From positions 2,976,001 to 3,040,000 of the forward strand of contig NZ_JAUTAY010000001.1 of the NCBI RefSeq assembly GCF_030818795.1: DNA of 64,000 nt, in the 5' to 3' direction. Shown here piece after piece: positions 8,437 to 17,878 of the stretch. The notes under the pieces are model-generated. The model searched no databases, was not told the origin of the DNA, and worked only from the letters and a program-made list of their open reading frames with translations. The position numbers and the translations under genes were made by a program. Position 1 is the stretch's first letter, and the number at the start of each line of letters is the position of its first letter. This stretch comes from Microbacterium sp. SORGH_AS_0862 (lineage in GTDB: Bacteria > Actinomycetota > Actinomycetes > Actinomycetales > Microbacteriaceae).

Positions 8437-11400
8437 CCGGCTTGATCAGGGCGGCGGCGATCGCCGCCGCCCTCGGGCAGTTCCCTCCGACGGCCGAGCA
8501 GGCGGCCGTGATCGAGTCCGATCTGGAGCCGGCGCTCGTGGTGGCGGGAGCCGGCAGTGGCAAGACCGAGACGATGGCGGGTCGCGTCGTGTGGCTCGTG
8601 GCGAACGGTCTGGTCCGCCGAGACCAGATCCTGGGGCTCACCTTCACGCGCAAGGCGGCGGGGGAGCTGGCCGAGCGCATCCAGCGTCGCCTGGCGCGTC
8701 TCGCGGAGTTCGAGCGGCGCGGTCTTCTCGGCAGCCTCGAGGAGCTCCACCATCGGGGCGAGCTGGAGGGCTTCGGCGAGATCGAGCGGTCCAGTGGATC
8801 CGACGACGATCGACGCAGACTGCTGGATCGCCTCGCCGAGGAGCACGCCGTCGACACCGCGCCCGCCGCCGACGCCGACGACCTGCTCGATCGGCCCACC
8901 GTCTCGACGTACAACAGTTTCGCCGACGGCATCGTGCGCGAACACGCGGCCCGTATCGGGCGCGACGCGGAGGCGGTCGTGCTGTCCGAGTCCGCCGCCT
9001 GGCTGCTGATGCGCCGCACCGTGCTCGCGTCGGAAGATCCCGAGCTCGAGACGACCGAGGAGTCGCTGCGGACCCTGGTCGATCGCGCGCTGCGCATCGC
9101 GCGCGACGCCGTCGACAACCTCGTCGATCTCGACGACCTCGAACGATTCCCCGAGAGGTTCGCCCGCGTCGTCGACATCCCCTCGGAGAGCGCGCGCACC
9201 ACGGTCTACAAGGACGTGCTGGACGACGTCGCAGCGGTCGGCAAGCTCCCGCTCTACGCGCGCCTCGCCCGCGAGTACGACCGGAACAAGCGCCGGACCG
9301 GGGTGATCGACTTCGCCGATCAGGTCGCGGGCGCCTACGAGATCGTGCGGGGCGATCCGAGGCTGGTCGACGAGCTGCGCGAGCAGTACCGCGTCGTGCT
9401 GCTGGATGAGTACCAGGACACCTCCGTCGTACAGAGCCTGCTGCTGTCGAGGTTGTTCGCCGATTCGGCGGTCATGGCGGTGGGCGACCCTCACCAGGCG
9501 ATCTACGGGTGGCGCGGCGCCAGCGCCGGCAACCTGGCGGGCTTCGCAGCGGCTTTCTCGAGCCACGGCACGTGCGCCCGCTTCGACCTGCTCACGAGCT
9601 GGCGTAACGCTCCCGCCGTGCTGCGCGCGGCTACCGCGGTGCTGGCGCCGCTCGCGGAACGCAGCGCGGTCGCTGTGGGCACCCTTCGCGCCAGGCCCGG
9701 CGCCGATGACGGGCGGGTCGACATCGTGACGGAGCCCGACCTGGAGAGCGAAGCGGATGCGGTCGCGCGCTGGTTCGCCGAGGTGATCCGCGTGCGCGGC
9801 GCCGAGGGACGCTCGACGACGGGCGCCGTGCTCTTCCGGGCCAAGAAGCACATGCCGCGCTTCGCCGAAGCACTTGCCCGTCACGGCATCCCGCATCGCA
9901 TCCTCGGCCTCGGCGGACTGCTGAGCACGCCCGAGATCGTCGACATCGTCAGCGCTTTGCGCGTCGTCAGCGATCCGACGCAGGGCTCCGCTCTCATCCG
10001 CCTGCTGAGCGGTCCGCGATGGGCGATCGGGCTGGCTGACCTGTCCGCTCTGAACGATCTCGCCCGACGCCAGGTGCGTTCCCAGGCTGCCGGCGAGGGC
10101 GAGCCGGATCTGCTGGCGCGGCTGCGTCAGAGCGCACGCATCGAGACCGGATCGCTCATCGACGCCCTCGATCTGTTCACGAGGCTCCGCCCGGAACACT
10201 CCTGGTTCCAGACGTTCACCCCCGCGGCGCGGGATCGACTGCGCGAGGCGGCGGCGGTGTTCGCCGGACTCAGGCAGGTCGCGTCGACACTGCCCCTGAC
10301 GGAGCTCGTGCGCGCGATCGAGGTGGAGCTGCGGCTCGACATCGAGCTCGCCGCCAACGAGAGCCGCGGGCCGGCGCGCACGGCCGCTGCCCAGGTGCGC
10401 GCGTTCGTCGACGAGGTCAACGCGTTCCTCGCGGCCGACGAACACGGATCCCTCACGAGCCTGCTGGCCTGGCTCGAGCACGCCGAGCGCAGCGACGACC
10501 TGGCCCCGCGGACCGATCCGCCGGAGTCGGACGTGGTTCAGCTGCTGACCATCCACGGTTCGAAGGGGCTGGAGTGGGATGCGGTCGCCGTCGTCCGGCT
10601 CGTCGAGGGCGAGCTGCCCTCGACGCCGAAGGAGACGCGAGGCTGGCTCGGCGCGGGGGTGCTGCCCTACGTCTTCCGGGGGGATTCCGCGTGGCTGCCG
10701 CTGTATCCGTGGCAGAGCGCCGAGAGCCAGCAGCAGCTGCGTGATCGCCGCACCGCGTTCGTCGACGCCCACCGGGACCGCGCGCTCGAGGAGGATCGGC
10801 GTCTCGCGTATGTGGCGGTCACCCGCGCGCGCGACCATCTGCTGCTGAGCGGATCGCCCTGGGCGGGAACGACGAAGCCGCGCGAGCTGAGCCGCTTCAC
10901 TGTGGAGATCGCGGAGGCGCTCGATCAGGGCGATCCCCGCATCGATCCGGGCGAGAACCCGCTGGCGGATGCGGCACGCACACTGCACTGGCCGCTCGAC
11001 GCCCTCGGCGCGCGCAGGCCGCGGGTGACCGATGCCGCCGCGGCGGTGGAGGCCGCGCGCGCGGACCCGGGCGAGGCGGACGACGAGCTCGCCCTGCTGC
11101 TCGCCGAGCGCACCGAACGCCTGCGACCCGCGCGCTCCGGTGCGCCGGTGCGCATCCCGGCATCCGCGTACAAGGACTTCGTCACCGACTACGACGCCGC
11201 CGTCGCGGCGCTCGAGCGCCCGATGCCGGAGCGGCCGTATCGAGAGACCTCGCTCGGCACGCGGTTCCACGCGTGGGTGGAACGCCGCTCAGGAGTGAGC
11301 GCCTCCGCCTCGCTCGATGACCCGCTCTGGTCGACCGATGCCGAGCAGGGCGGAGACGATGCGGATTTCCATCGTCTCGTCGAGATCTTCGAGGCGAGCG

Positions 11401-11699
11401 AATGGGGGGCGCTCCAGCCCATCGAGGTCGAGACGGAGATCGACTTCCGCTACATCGGCCTCGACGAACGGCCCCACGTCGTGGTGTGCAAGCTGGATGC
11501 GGTCTACCGTCGGGGCGAGCGCATCGAGATCGTCGACTGGAAGACGGGACGCGCTCCGCGCTCGGAGTCCGAGCGACGTGAGCGTCTGGTGCAGCTCGAG
11601 CTGTACCGTCAGGCGTATCACGCCCGGCACGGCGTCCCGATCGAGCAGATCGACGTGGCGCTCTACTATGTCGCCGACGATCTCGTCATCCGCGACTGA
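8433..11699 (+). CDS. adnB: AdnB-like helicase-nuclease subunit
   Basis: A 1,088-residue superfamily 1 helicase fused to a RecB nuclease. It begins at GTG 8433, overlapping the stop of adnA, so the two subunits are translationally coupled. Motifs: Walker A AGAGSGKTET (39-47), LLDEYQDTS (motif II), VGDPHQAIYGWRG (motif III), HGSKGLEWD (motif V region), VAVTRARDHL (motif VI). The nuclease is GTRFHAW, KLDAVYRRG and IEIVDWKTG. In mycobacteria AdnB supplies the lead motor of the AdnAB dimer; its complete DExQ-type motif here, against the altered AdnA box, fits that. Length agrees with Rv3201c. Confidence 0.93.
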   Translation: MTGLIRAAAIAAALGQFPPTAEQAAVIESDLEPALVVAGAGSGKTETMAGRVVWLVANGLVRRDQILGLTFTRKAAGELAERIQRRLARLAEFERRGLLGSLEELHHRGELEGFGEIERSSGSDDDRRRLLDRLAEEHAVDTAPAADADDLLDRPTVSTYNSFADGIVREHAARIGRDAEAVVLSESAAWLLMRRTVLASEDPELETTEESLRTLVDRALRIARDAVDNLVDLDDLERFPERFARVVDIPSESARTTVYKDVLDDVAAVGKLPLYARLAREYDRNKRRTGVIDFADQVAGAYEIVRGDPRLVDELREQYRVVLLDEYQDTSVVQSLLLSRLFADSAVMAVGDPHQAIYGWRGASAGNLAGFAAAFSSHGTCARFDLLTSWRNAPAVLRAATAVLAPLAERSAVAVGTLRARPGADDGRVDIVTEPDLESEADAVARWFAEVIRVRGAEGRSTTGAVLFRAKKHMPRFAEALARHGIPHRILGLGGLLSTPEIVDIVSALRVVSDPTQGSALIRLLSGPRWAIGLADLSALNDLARRQVRSQAAGEGEPDLLARLRQSARIETGSLIDALDLFTRLRPEHSWFQTFTPAARDRLREAAAVFAGLRQVASTLPLTELVRAIEVELRLDIELAANESRGPARTAAAQVRAFVDEVNAFLAADEHGSLTSLLAWLEHAERSDDLAPRTDPPESDVVQLLTIHGSKGLEWDAVAVVRLVEGELPSTPKETRGWLGAGVLPYVFRGDSAWLPLYPWQSAESQQQLRDRRTAFVDAHRDRALEEDRRLAYVAVTRARDHLLLSGSPWAGTTKPRELSRFTVEIAEALDQGDPRIDPGENPLADAARTLHWPLDALGARRPRVTDAAAAVEAARADPGEADDELALLLAERTERLRPARSGAPVRIPASAYKDFVTDYDAAVAALERPMPERPYRETSLGTRFHAWVERRSGVSASASLDDPLWSTDAEQGGDDADFHRLVEIFEASEWGALQPIEVETEIDFRYIGLDERPHVVVCKLDAVYRRGERIEIVDWKTGRAPRSESERRERLVQLELYRQAYHARHGVPIEQIDVALYYVADDLVIRD

Positions 11700-11717
11700 T
11701 CCGGCGCTCGAGCCCGC

Positions 11718-12968
11718 TCAGCCCTCGGTCCAGCGGCGCAGCGCCTCGCGGGACGCGCGCGCGGTCTCCTCGCGGCTCGCCTCGTCGTCCTCCGCGGTGT
11801 CGGCGGTGTCCTCGTGCGCAGGCTGCGGCCGTCCCGTCCACTCGGAGAGGTCGACCGGCAGCGTCGGCGTGCCTTCCGCAGACCCAGATCCCGATCGGTC
11901 CTGCTCCTCCGCGAGGTACGCGCCCAGCTCGACCGGGTCGTAGGCGTCGGTCTGCATCGAGGTCTGCCCACCGGCGGGCTCGGTCTCGGGCACCCGCCCG
12001 AGAAGGGCGATGGCGTCGTCGACATCGGCGGAACCGGTCCGAACGAGGTCGGTGCCCGCGGTCGCATCGGCGAGGGACACCAGAAGCTTCGTGGCGTCCT
12101 CGACGACGAACTCGTCGCCCCGGTCGACGCCGTGCACCAGCCACTTGGCGAACTCGAGCTCGGCGAACAATCGCGCACGGGAGATCAGGGCAGGGTCGGG
12201 CGAGTGATGCGACGCGGCCGTGTAGCCCGCGTGAACGCCCTCGACCGACTCCGGTGCGGACCCCAGCCACCTCAGGTCGACCGCGGGATCCCCGATCGAC
12301 AGGCCCTGCCAGTCGAGAAGGGCGACCACCTCGGGCGTCCCGTCCAGGTCGTCGAAGACGAAGGAGGACACATCGAGACCGTCGAGAACGACCGTGGGCT
12401 CGTACTGCCACGCGGCGTCGTCGTCGAGAAGGCTCAGCCAGCGCTCCCGGAGCTCGGACACGAGGCGACCGGTGTCGTCCGCGCGCTCGACGAGGCGCCG
12501 GGCGTCGGCGCGCACCTGCTGCGCGGAGCGCACCGGGTAGCCCTCGGCGCGGATCACCGTCAGGGGGAGGTCGTGCACGGCGGCGATCGCTCGGCCGACG
12601 AGTCCCGTGAACCCGGGACCAGGCGGCAGGTCGGCGGCGTCGACGCGATAGCCGACGAGGTAGTCGGTGACGATGACCTGGTCGGGACCCATCGAGGTCT
12701 CGCCCAGTACCGTGGGGGCCCGGAAGGGGAGCAGACTGCGCACACCGGCGCTCAGCGAGGAGAGCACGCGGGCGTCGGCGCGAGCCGTGCGACCGGCTTC
12801 GTCGTCTCCCGCCACGCGTACCACGACGCGGCGACCGTCGGCGAGGTCAACGAGGGCCGCGGCGGTGCCGGCCTCGTCTGTGCTGCCCAGCTGCCCCGCG
12901 CTCACGACGACGGCCTCCGGGAGAGCCGCCGTCACCGACGCGGCTAGAGTGAGAGGTGAGCGTGGCAT
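11718..12968 (-). CDS. Aminoglycoside-phosphotransferase-fold protein with a degenerate catalytic loop
   Basis: A 416-residue protein from ATG 12968. The middle has the APH/choline-kinase fold: an acidic LLDWQGLSIGDPAVDL stretch corresponds to the metal-binding D and GDP-D motif. The preceding catalytic loop, usually HGDxxxxN, reads LDGLDVSSFVF, so the catalytic Asp and Asn appear absent. The last ~90 residues are acidic and low-complexity. Databases often label such genes macrolide 2'-phosphotransferase, but I see no basis for resistance. It is convergent with adnB and divergent from nudC, a position seen in related genomes. It may be a pseudokinase with a binding role. Confidence 0.75.
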   Translation of the reverse strand: MPRSPLTLAASVTAALPEAVVVSAGQLGSTDEAGTAAALVDLADGRRVVVRVAGDDEAGRTARADARVLSSLSAGVRSLLPFRAPTVLGETSMGPDQVIVTDYLVGYRVDAADLPPGPGFTGLVGRAIAAVHDLPLTVIRAEGYPVRSAQQVRADARRLVERADDTGRLVSELRERWLSLLDDDAAWQYEPTVVLDGLDVSSFVFDDLDGTPEVVALLDWQGLSIGDPAVDLRWLGSAPESVEGVHAGYTAASHHSPDPALISRARLFAELEFAKWLVHGVDRGDEFVVEDATKLLVSLADATAGTDLVRTGSADVDDAIALLGRVPETEPAGGQTSMQTDAYDPVELGAYLAEEQDRSGSGSAEGTPTLPVDLSEWTGRPQPAHEDTADTAEDDEASREETARASREALRRWTEG

Positions 12969-13031
12969 GCACTCAGGGTAGGCGTCCACCCCTGGCCCGA
13001 GCCGGTCGCCACGCCCGTCGAGGAGGTATCG

Positions 13032-13922
13032 GTGAGCGTTTCCGACACCGGTGCACAGGCTCTGTTCCCACTCCGGCGCGCCGCGGACGAGCGGCAGGAT
13101 CCGGCGCTGGTCGACAGGCTGCGCGCCGACGCGACGACCCTCGCCCTGGCCGTGGCGGGTGACCTCGTGTCGATCTCCGGCAGCGCCGAGAGCCCCCGTC
13201 TGCGCCTGGTCGACGCGGCCGGAGTCACCGCATCCGCGTGGGCCTTCCTCGGGCGTACAGCCGATGGGCGAGGCGTGCTCGCGGCGCTGACCGAGACCGT
13301 GGCCGAGCCGTTCGCCCGTTTGCGGGAGATCGGCGGCCTGCTTCCGCAGGCGGAATCGGATGCGGCGACGACCGCCGTGGCGTTGAGCAGCTGGCTGCGT
13401 GAACAGGGGTATTGCCCGTTCTGCGGTACGCGCACCGAACTGCGTCAGGCGGGCTGGGCCCGTCACTGCCCGCACTGCGGGCGAGAGCACTTCCCGCGCA
13501 CGGACCCCGCGATCATCGTCGCGGTGCACGATGCCGACGATCCGGATCGGTTGCTCCTGGGCAGCAACGCCGCCTGGCCCGTGGGAAGGTACTCCTGCTT
13601 CGCCGGCTTCGCGGAGGCGGGCGAGTCGCTGGAGGACGCCGTGGCCCGCGAGGTCGCGGAGGAGGCCGGGGTGGAGCTGGTCGGGGTGCGCTATCGCGGA
13701 TCCCAGGCCTGGCCGTACCCGCGTTCGCTGATGCTCGGCTTCCATGCCGCCGCGCGGGTGGCGGACGCGGCGCGCCCCGACGGCGACGAGATCGTCGAGG
13801 TCCGCTGGTTCACGCGCGAGGAGATCGGAGAGGCGCTCGAGGGCAGGGGAGAGGTCGTGCTGCCCGGTTCCGCATCCATCTCCTGGCGTCTGATCCGCGA
13901 GTGGTACGAGGAGCGCGCGTGA
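13032..13922 (+). CDS. nudC: NAD(+) diphosphatase (NudC)
   Basis: A 296-residue Nudix hydrolase, start GTG 13032 with AGGAGG about nine bases upstream. The zinc ribbon is complete (C128, C131, C146, C149), followed by the Nudix box GFAEAGESLEDAVAREVAEEAG (residues 192-213) and the NudC-specific SQAWPYPRSLM. The enzyme splits NADH and removes NAD caps from RNA. Its stop overlaps the start of the uvrD-type gene by four bases, as in the nudC-uvrD2 order of mycobacteria. Confidence 0.95.
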   Translation: MSVSDTGAQALFPLRRAADERQDPALVDRLRADATTLALAVAGDLVSISGSAESPRLRLVDAAGVTASAWAFLGRTADGRGVLAALTETVAEPFARLREIGGLLPQAESDAATTAVALSSWLREQGYCPFCGTRTELRQAGWARHCPHCGREHFPRTDPAIIVAVHDADDPDRLLLGSNAAWPVGRYSCFAGFAEAGESLEDAVAREVAEEAGVELVGVRYRGSQAWPYPRSLMLGFHAAARVADAARPDGDEIVEVRWFTREEIGEALEGRGEVVLPGSASISWRLIREWYEERA

Positions 13923-15679
13923 GCGTCGACATCCTGGCCGGACTCGATGAGCAGCAGCACGCGGCGGTGATGGCGGTGCGGGGACCGGTGCGGGTCCTGG
14001 CCGGAGCGGGCACCGGCAAGACCCGCGTCATCACGCGGCGCATCGCCTACGGCGTCGACAGCGGCACGTACTCACCGGGCCGTGTGATGGCTCTGACCTT
14101 CACGGCGAAGGCGGCCGGCGAGATGCGTGGGCGCCTGCGCGCGCTCGGGATCGTGGGTGTCGCCGCACGCACGTTCCATGCCGCCGCCCTGTCCCAGCTG
14201 AACTACTTCTGGCCGCAGGTGGCGGGCGCCCCCGCCCCGCGCATCGTCGACAACAAGGTTCGCCTTCTCGCGCAGGCGGCGGAGCAGCAGCGTCTGCACC
14301 TCGACACCGCGACGCTGCGCGACGTCGCGTCCCACATCGAGCAGCGGAAGGTCGCGATGCAGCGGATCGACGAGATCGGCAGCACGCGCCCCGTCACGAT
14401 CGGCACACTCGACACCGGACAGATCCGCGATCTGCACGCCGCCTACGAGAAGCTGAAGGACGAACGTCATCAGCTGGATTTCGAGGACGTCCTGCTCGCC
14501 TGCGCGGGCATGATCGAGGCGGAGCCGCGCGTCGCCCAGTCGGTGCGCGAGCAGTACCGGCACTTCACGGTGGACGAGTTCCAAGACGTCTCGCCCTTGC
14601 AGAACCGACTCCTCGAGCTGTGGCTCGGCGAGCGACGAGACCTGTGCGTCGTGGGCGACGCGAGCCAGACCATCTACTCTTTCGCCGGCGCGCGCGCCGA
14701 CTACCTCCTGGACTTCCCCAGGCACCACCCTGACGCGCGCAGCTTCACCCTCGAGCACAACTACCGCAGCGACCAGCCCGTGCTCCGGGTGGCCAACGCT
14801 CTCATGCGAGGCCGTCCCGGCGCGCTGCAGCTGGTCACCGACCGCGGCGCGGACTCTCCCGTGCCCACGGTGACCCGCTTCGACGACGACGCCCACGAGG
14901 CCGCGGGTGTGGCCGCCCGCATCCGTTCCCAGCTCGACGACGGGGTGGATCCGCGCCAGATCGCCGTGCTGTACCGGGCTCATGCCCAGTCGGCGGAGCT
15001 CGTGACGGCACTCGCGGATGCGGGCGTTCCCACCAGTGTCATGGGCGGCAAACGCTTCTTCGACCTGCCGGAGGTGCGCCAGGCCGTCATGGCGCTGCGG
15101 GCCGCGACGGTGGCGCCGATGCAGGGAGGATTCCGCGACACGGTTCGCGACGTGCTTCGCGGATGCGGGTACACCGACGAGCCGCCGGCCGTCGGCGGGG
15201 CCCTGCGCGACGCGTGGGAGGCGCGCGCCGCGCTGCTGGCGCTCGCCGTAGAGCAACCCGAGGACACCACGCTGCGCGCGTTCACGGACGATCTGATGGC
15301 CAGGGCTCGAGACCAGCACGAGCCCTCGCTGGCCACGGTCACCCTCGCGACGCTGCACGCGGCCAAGGGGCTGGAGTGGGACCACGTGCATCTCGTCGGA
15401 TTGTCGGAGGGGCTGCTGCCGATCTCCTACGCGCAGGGTTTCGAGCAGATCGACGAGGAGCGGCGGCTGGCGTACGTCGGCATCACGCGGGCCGCGCGTA
15501 CGCTGTCGCTCTCGTGGGCATCGCAGTCGGCGCGTCAGGCGCGTCAGCCGTCGAGATTTCTGCAAGAGATCGGCACGCGCACGCTGGATGAACGACCGGC
15601 CAGGCCGACCGCCGGTGGGGTGAGGAAGCAGCGAACGTCATCCGGCGCCGGGCGGCCGACGGCGGCAACTGACCGGTGA
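13919..15679 (+). CDS. UvrD/Rep-family DNA helicase, UvrD2-like but short
   Basis: A 586-residue superfamily 1A helicase from GTG 13919. Motifs: AGAGTGKTRV (28-37), TVDEFQDVSPLQ, VVGDASQTIYSFAGA, NYRSDQPV, LHAAKGLEWD, and VGITRAARTL. Its place after nudC corresponds to mycobacterial UvrD2. UvrD2 there is about 700 residues with a tetracysteine motif and an HRDC domain; here the protein stops shortly after the helicase core with a disordered basic tail and no HRDC region. Its last ~197 bases are also coding on the opposite strand for the E1-like protein. Confidence 0.92.
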   Translation: MSVDILAGLDEQQHAAVMAVRGPVRVLAGAGTGKTRVITRRIAYGVDSGTYSPGRVMALTFTAKAAGEMRGRLRALGIVGVAARTFHAAALSQLNYFWPQVAGAPAPRIVDNKVRLLAQAAEQQRLHLDTATLRDVASHIEQRKVAMQRIDEIGSTRPVTIGTLDTGQIRDLHAAYEKLKDERHQLDFEDVLLACAGMIEAEPRVAQSVREQYRHFTVDEFQDVSPLQNRLLELWLGERRDLCVVGDASQTIYSFAGARADYLLDFPRHHPDARSFTLEHNYRSDQPVLRVANALMRGRPGALQLVTDRGADSPVPTVTRFDDDAHEAAGVAARIRSQLDDGVDPRQIAVLYRAHAQSAELVTALADAGVPTSVMGGKRFFDLPEVRQAVMALRAATVAPMQGGFRDTVRDVLRGCGYTDEPPAVGGALRDAWEARAALLALAVEQPEDTTLRAFTDDLMARARDQHEPSLATVTLATLHAAKGLEWDHVHLVGLSEGLLPISYAQGFEQIDEERRLAYVGITRAARTLSLSWASQSARQARQPSRFLQEIGTRTLDERPARPTAGGVRKQRTSSGAGRPTAATDR

Positions 15680-16316
15680 GCAGGCGCGCGGCGTAGGCGA
15701 CGGCCTCGCCGACGAGCGCCGCCGTCACCGGCGGCGCGGGCTGGGACATGAGCTGCGCCGCGATGCTCGGCCACGCGGCATCCTCGTCACGACGATGCGC
15801 GGCCTCGCACGCGAGGCAGGGACCGTCGCCGGGCGTGACCAGGGGCCCCACGTGCACCTGGTCGCCGGCGAGGATGACCGGCAGGTGCGGCCGCTCGTCC
15901 CGCAGATGCCCGCGATAGCGTCCGGGGTCCGCGACGAACGACTCCAGCATGATGACGGTGCAGCGCTCGTCGGGATCGGTCACGAGCTCCACCGAGGTGT
16001 CGAGCAGTCGGATCACGGCGACGGCGACGGCGCCGTCGATGGCGTCCGAGACCTCGAAGCCCACGCGCGTGCGCGGAGCGTCCGAGCACAGGACGGGCGC
16101 GAGCTGTTCCAGCATGTCGGCGACGGCCGCTCGGTCGGCCCCGAGCGAGGCGGCGAGGGTCATCGCGTCGTTGGCGCTGACACCTGCGCGAAGCGCATGC
16201 ACGAGCCATTCGTGCCACGGCTCCGCCGCTGTGATCTCGACGCGGGCCGGGTATCCGAACTGCAGCGTGCGCTCGTCGCGCCACACCGGCGGATAGGCGG
16301 GATCGAGTCGGAGCAT
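15483..16316 (-). CDS. E1-like / TOMM-cyclodehydratase-like conserved actinobacterial protein
   Basis: A 277-residue protein. The C-terminal half has GPCLACEAAHRRDEDAAWP and HPACACRSLAEI, giving a CxxC plus CxC zinc site as in ThiF/MoeB-type E1 folds and bacteriocin cyclodehydratase-like proteins. No canonical ATP-binding GxGxxG is evident. Position beside the uvrD gene matches the mycobacterial ThiF-like gene Rv3196, so it is probably core rather than part of a natural-product cluster. No RiPP precursor or partner is nearby. The 3' end runs 197 bases into uvrD on the other strand; the CxC zinc ligands lie inside this overlap, which argues the overlap is real coding sequence. Confidence 0.7.
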   Translation of the reverse strand: MLRLDPAYPPVWRDERTLQFGYPARVEITAAEPWHEWLVHALRAGVSANDAMTLAASLGADRAAVADMLEQLAPVLCSDAPRTRVGFEVSDAIDGAVAVAVIRLLDTSVELVTDPDERCTVIMLESFVADPGRYRGHLRDERPHLPVILAGDQVHVGPLVTPGDGPCLACEAAHRRDEDAAWPSIAAQLMSQPAPPVTAALVGEAVAYAARLLTGQLPPSAARRRMTFAASSPHRRSAWPVVHPACACRSLAEISTADAPDAPTAMPTRATAYARPA

Positions 16317-16399
16317 GCCCCGATTCTGTTCCCGCCGACACCGACGCCGCGGTTGTCCACACCGCCGGAGCCGCGTGCGGGCCGGCTGGGGAGGAGAGA

Positions 16400-17755
16400 T
16401 CAGACGGGACGGGGACCCTCGGGTCCCTCACCGCCCTCCTCTTCGGCGAGCAGCTGCTCGAGAGCCTCGTCCATCGCATCCCGCTCCGGAGCCTCGCCCC
16501 GCGCACGGGCGGAGAGTCGCTCGATCAGTGCCGTCGGGTCGTCGATGTCCGTTGCGCCAGGGAGCAGGTCCGGATAGTCCCAGAGGGCGTCGCGACCGGC
16601 GACACCGACCGCGTCGGTGACCTGTCGCCACATCGCCGCGGCCTCCCGCATCCGCCGTGGACGCAGTTCGAGGCCGACGAGAGAGCCCAGCGCCTTCTCG
16701 GCGGGACCGCCGACCGCACGCCGGCGCCGGACGACCTCCGCGATGCGGTCGGCGCTGGGCAGCCGGTGGGTCGCGTCGGCGGTCACGATGTCGACCCAGC
16801 CTTCGATGAGCGCGAGAAGGGTCTCGAGGCGGGTGAGGGCCAGATCCTGCTGCTCAGTGCGCTCGGGAAGCAGCGCGCCGCTCTCGAGAGCCTGGCGCAG
16901 CTCTTCGGGCTGGCTGGGATCGAACCGCTCCGCGAGCTCTTCGAGCCGACTCGTGTCGACGTGGATGCCGCGGGCGAACTCGGTCACCTGGGCGATGACA
17001 TCCAGTCGCAGCCAGCGGGCATGGCGGAAGAGGCGGGCGTGGGCGAGCTCCCGTGTCGCCACGTACAGCGCGAGCTGGTCCTCGGGGATCTCCAGACCCT
17101 GGCCGAAGTCGGCGAAGTTCTGCGGCAGGATCGCCGCGGCACCGGCGGGCATGACGGGAAGCCCCACGTCGCCGCCGCTGACGACCTCCATGGAAAGTCG
17201 CCCGACGACCTGGCCCAGCTGAGTGGCGAACAGCGAGCCGCCGATCGAGCGCATCATGCGTCCTGCACCCTGGAGCATGGCCTGCATGTCCTCCGGGGCC
17301 TGCTCGGCCAGCGTCGCCGTGAGGGCGTCGGCGATGCTCGTGGCGACCGGCTCGGCGAGCTCGCGCCAGACCGGCATCGTCGCCTCGACCCAGGCGCCGC
17401 GGGTGAGAGCGCGAGGCGCCTCGGCGAGCTCGGAGATCGTGGTGGCCTCACCCAGCCACAGAGTGGCCAGCGAGAAGGCCTGGTCGAGGTCGCTGCGGGA
17501 TCCTGCGGCCACGCCGAGGTCGCTCTGGTTCGCGATGTGCAGAGCCTGACGCTCGGCCGCGTCCCACGCGATGGAGCCGTCCGAGCTCGTGAAGGCGCGC
17601 TGCATCTGGCCCATCATCTGCTGCATCATCGCGGGATCGATGCCCATCTGCTGGAGCTGTCGTAGCTGCTCCGGGTCGAGACCGTCGGCTCCGAACAGCT
17701 GGCGAAGCAGCTCCTGGAACTGGTCTTCGGGGCTCCGGTCGTCCTCGTCTGCCAC
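16400..17755 (-). CDS. Zinc-dependent metalloprotease of the DUF2342 (zincin-like) family
   Basis: A 451-residue protein. The N-terminus is helical with a Met/Gln-rich segment (PAMMQQMMGQMQ). The family hallmark is RELAHARLFRHARWL near residue 235, a variant of the HExxH zincin motif, followed by EGWVDIVTADA further on. The family (PF10103) is widespread in actinobacteria; a protease role is predicted from fold and not well tested. The C-terminal tail is acidic. It is divergent from the PDZ/Lon-like protease gene, as in mycobacteria (Rv3195/Rv3194c region). Confidence 0.88.
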   Translation of the reverse strand: MADEDDRSPEDQFQELLRQLFGADGLDPEQLRQLQQMGIDPAMMQQMMGQMQRAFTSSDGSIAWDAAERQALHIANQSDLGVAAGSRSDLDQAFSLATLWLGEATTISELAEAPRALTRGAWVEATMPVWRELAEPVATSIADALTATLAEQAPEDMQAMLQGAGRMMRSIGGSLFATQLGQVVGRLSMEVVSGGDVGLPVMPAGAAAILPQNFADFGQGLEIPEDQLALYVATRELAHARLFRHARWLRLDVIAQVTEFARGIHVDTSRLEELAERFDPSQPEELRQALESGALLPERTEQQDLALTRLETLLALIEGWVDIVTADATHRLPSADRIAEVVRRRRAVGGPAEKALGSLVGLELRPRRMREAAAMWRQVTDAVGVAGRDALWDYPDLLPGATDIDDPTALIERLSARARGEAPERDAMDEALEQLLAEEEGGEGPEGPRPV

Positions 17756-17878
17756 GTCAGGCGCCTTTCAGCCGGGGGATAACGTCCCGTTCTACGCTAG
17801 TCGCAGGGATACATCGCACAGCCGGGCGAACACGACTTCGCCGTACGCCGGCCGCGAACGGCCGACGAAAGAGGCACA

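Noticed and set aside
8358..11270. A 970-codon open frame on the minus strand
   Set aside because: It mirrors adnB; composition is Arg/Gly/Ala-rich and shows no motif.
11718..12968. Macrolide or aminoglycoside resistance gene
   Set aside because: The catalytic HGDxxxxN loop is absent and the gene sits in a conserved repair neighbourhood.
15483..16316. RiPP/TOMM biosynthetic cluster
   Set aside because: Only the E1-like protein is present, without precursor, YcaO or dehydrogenase, and its place matches a core gene.
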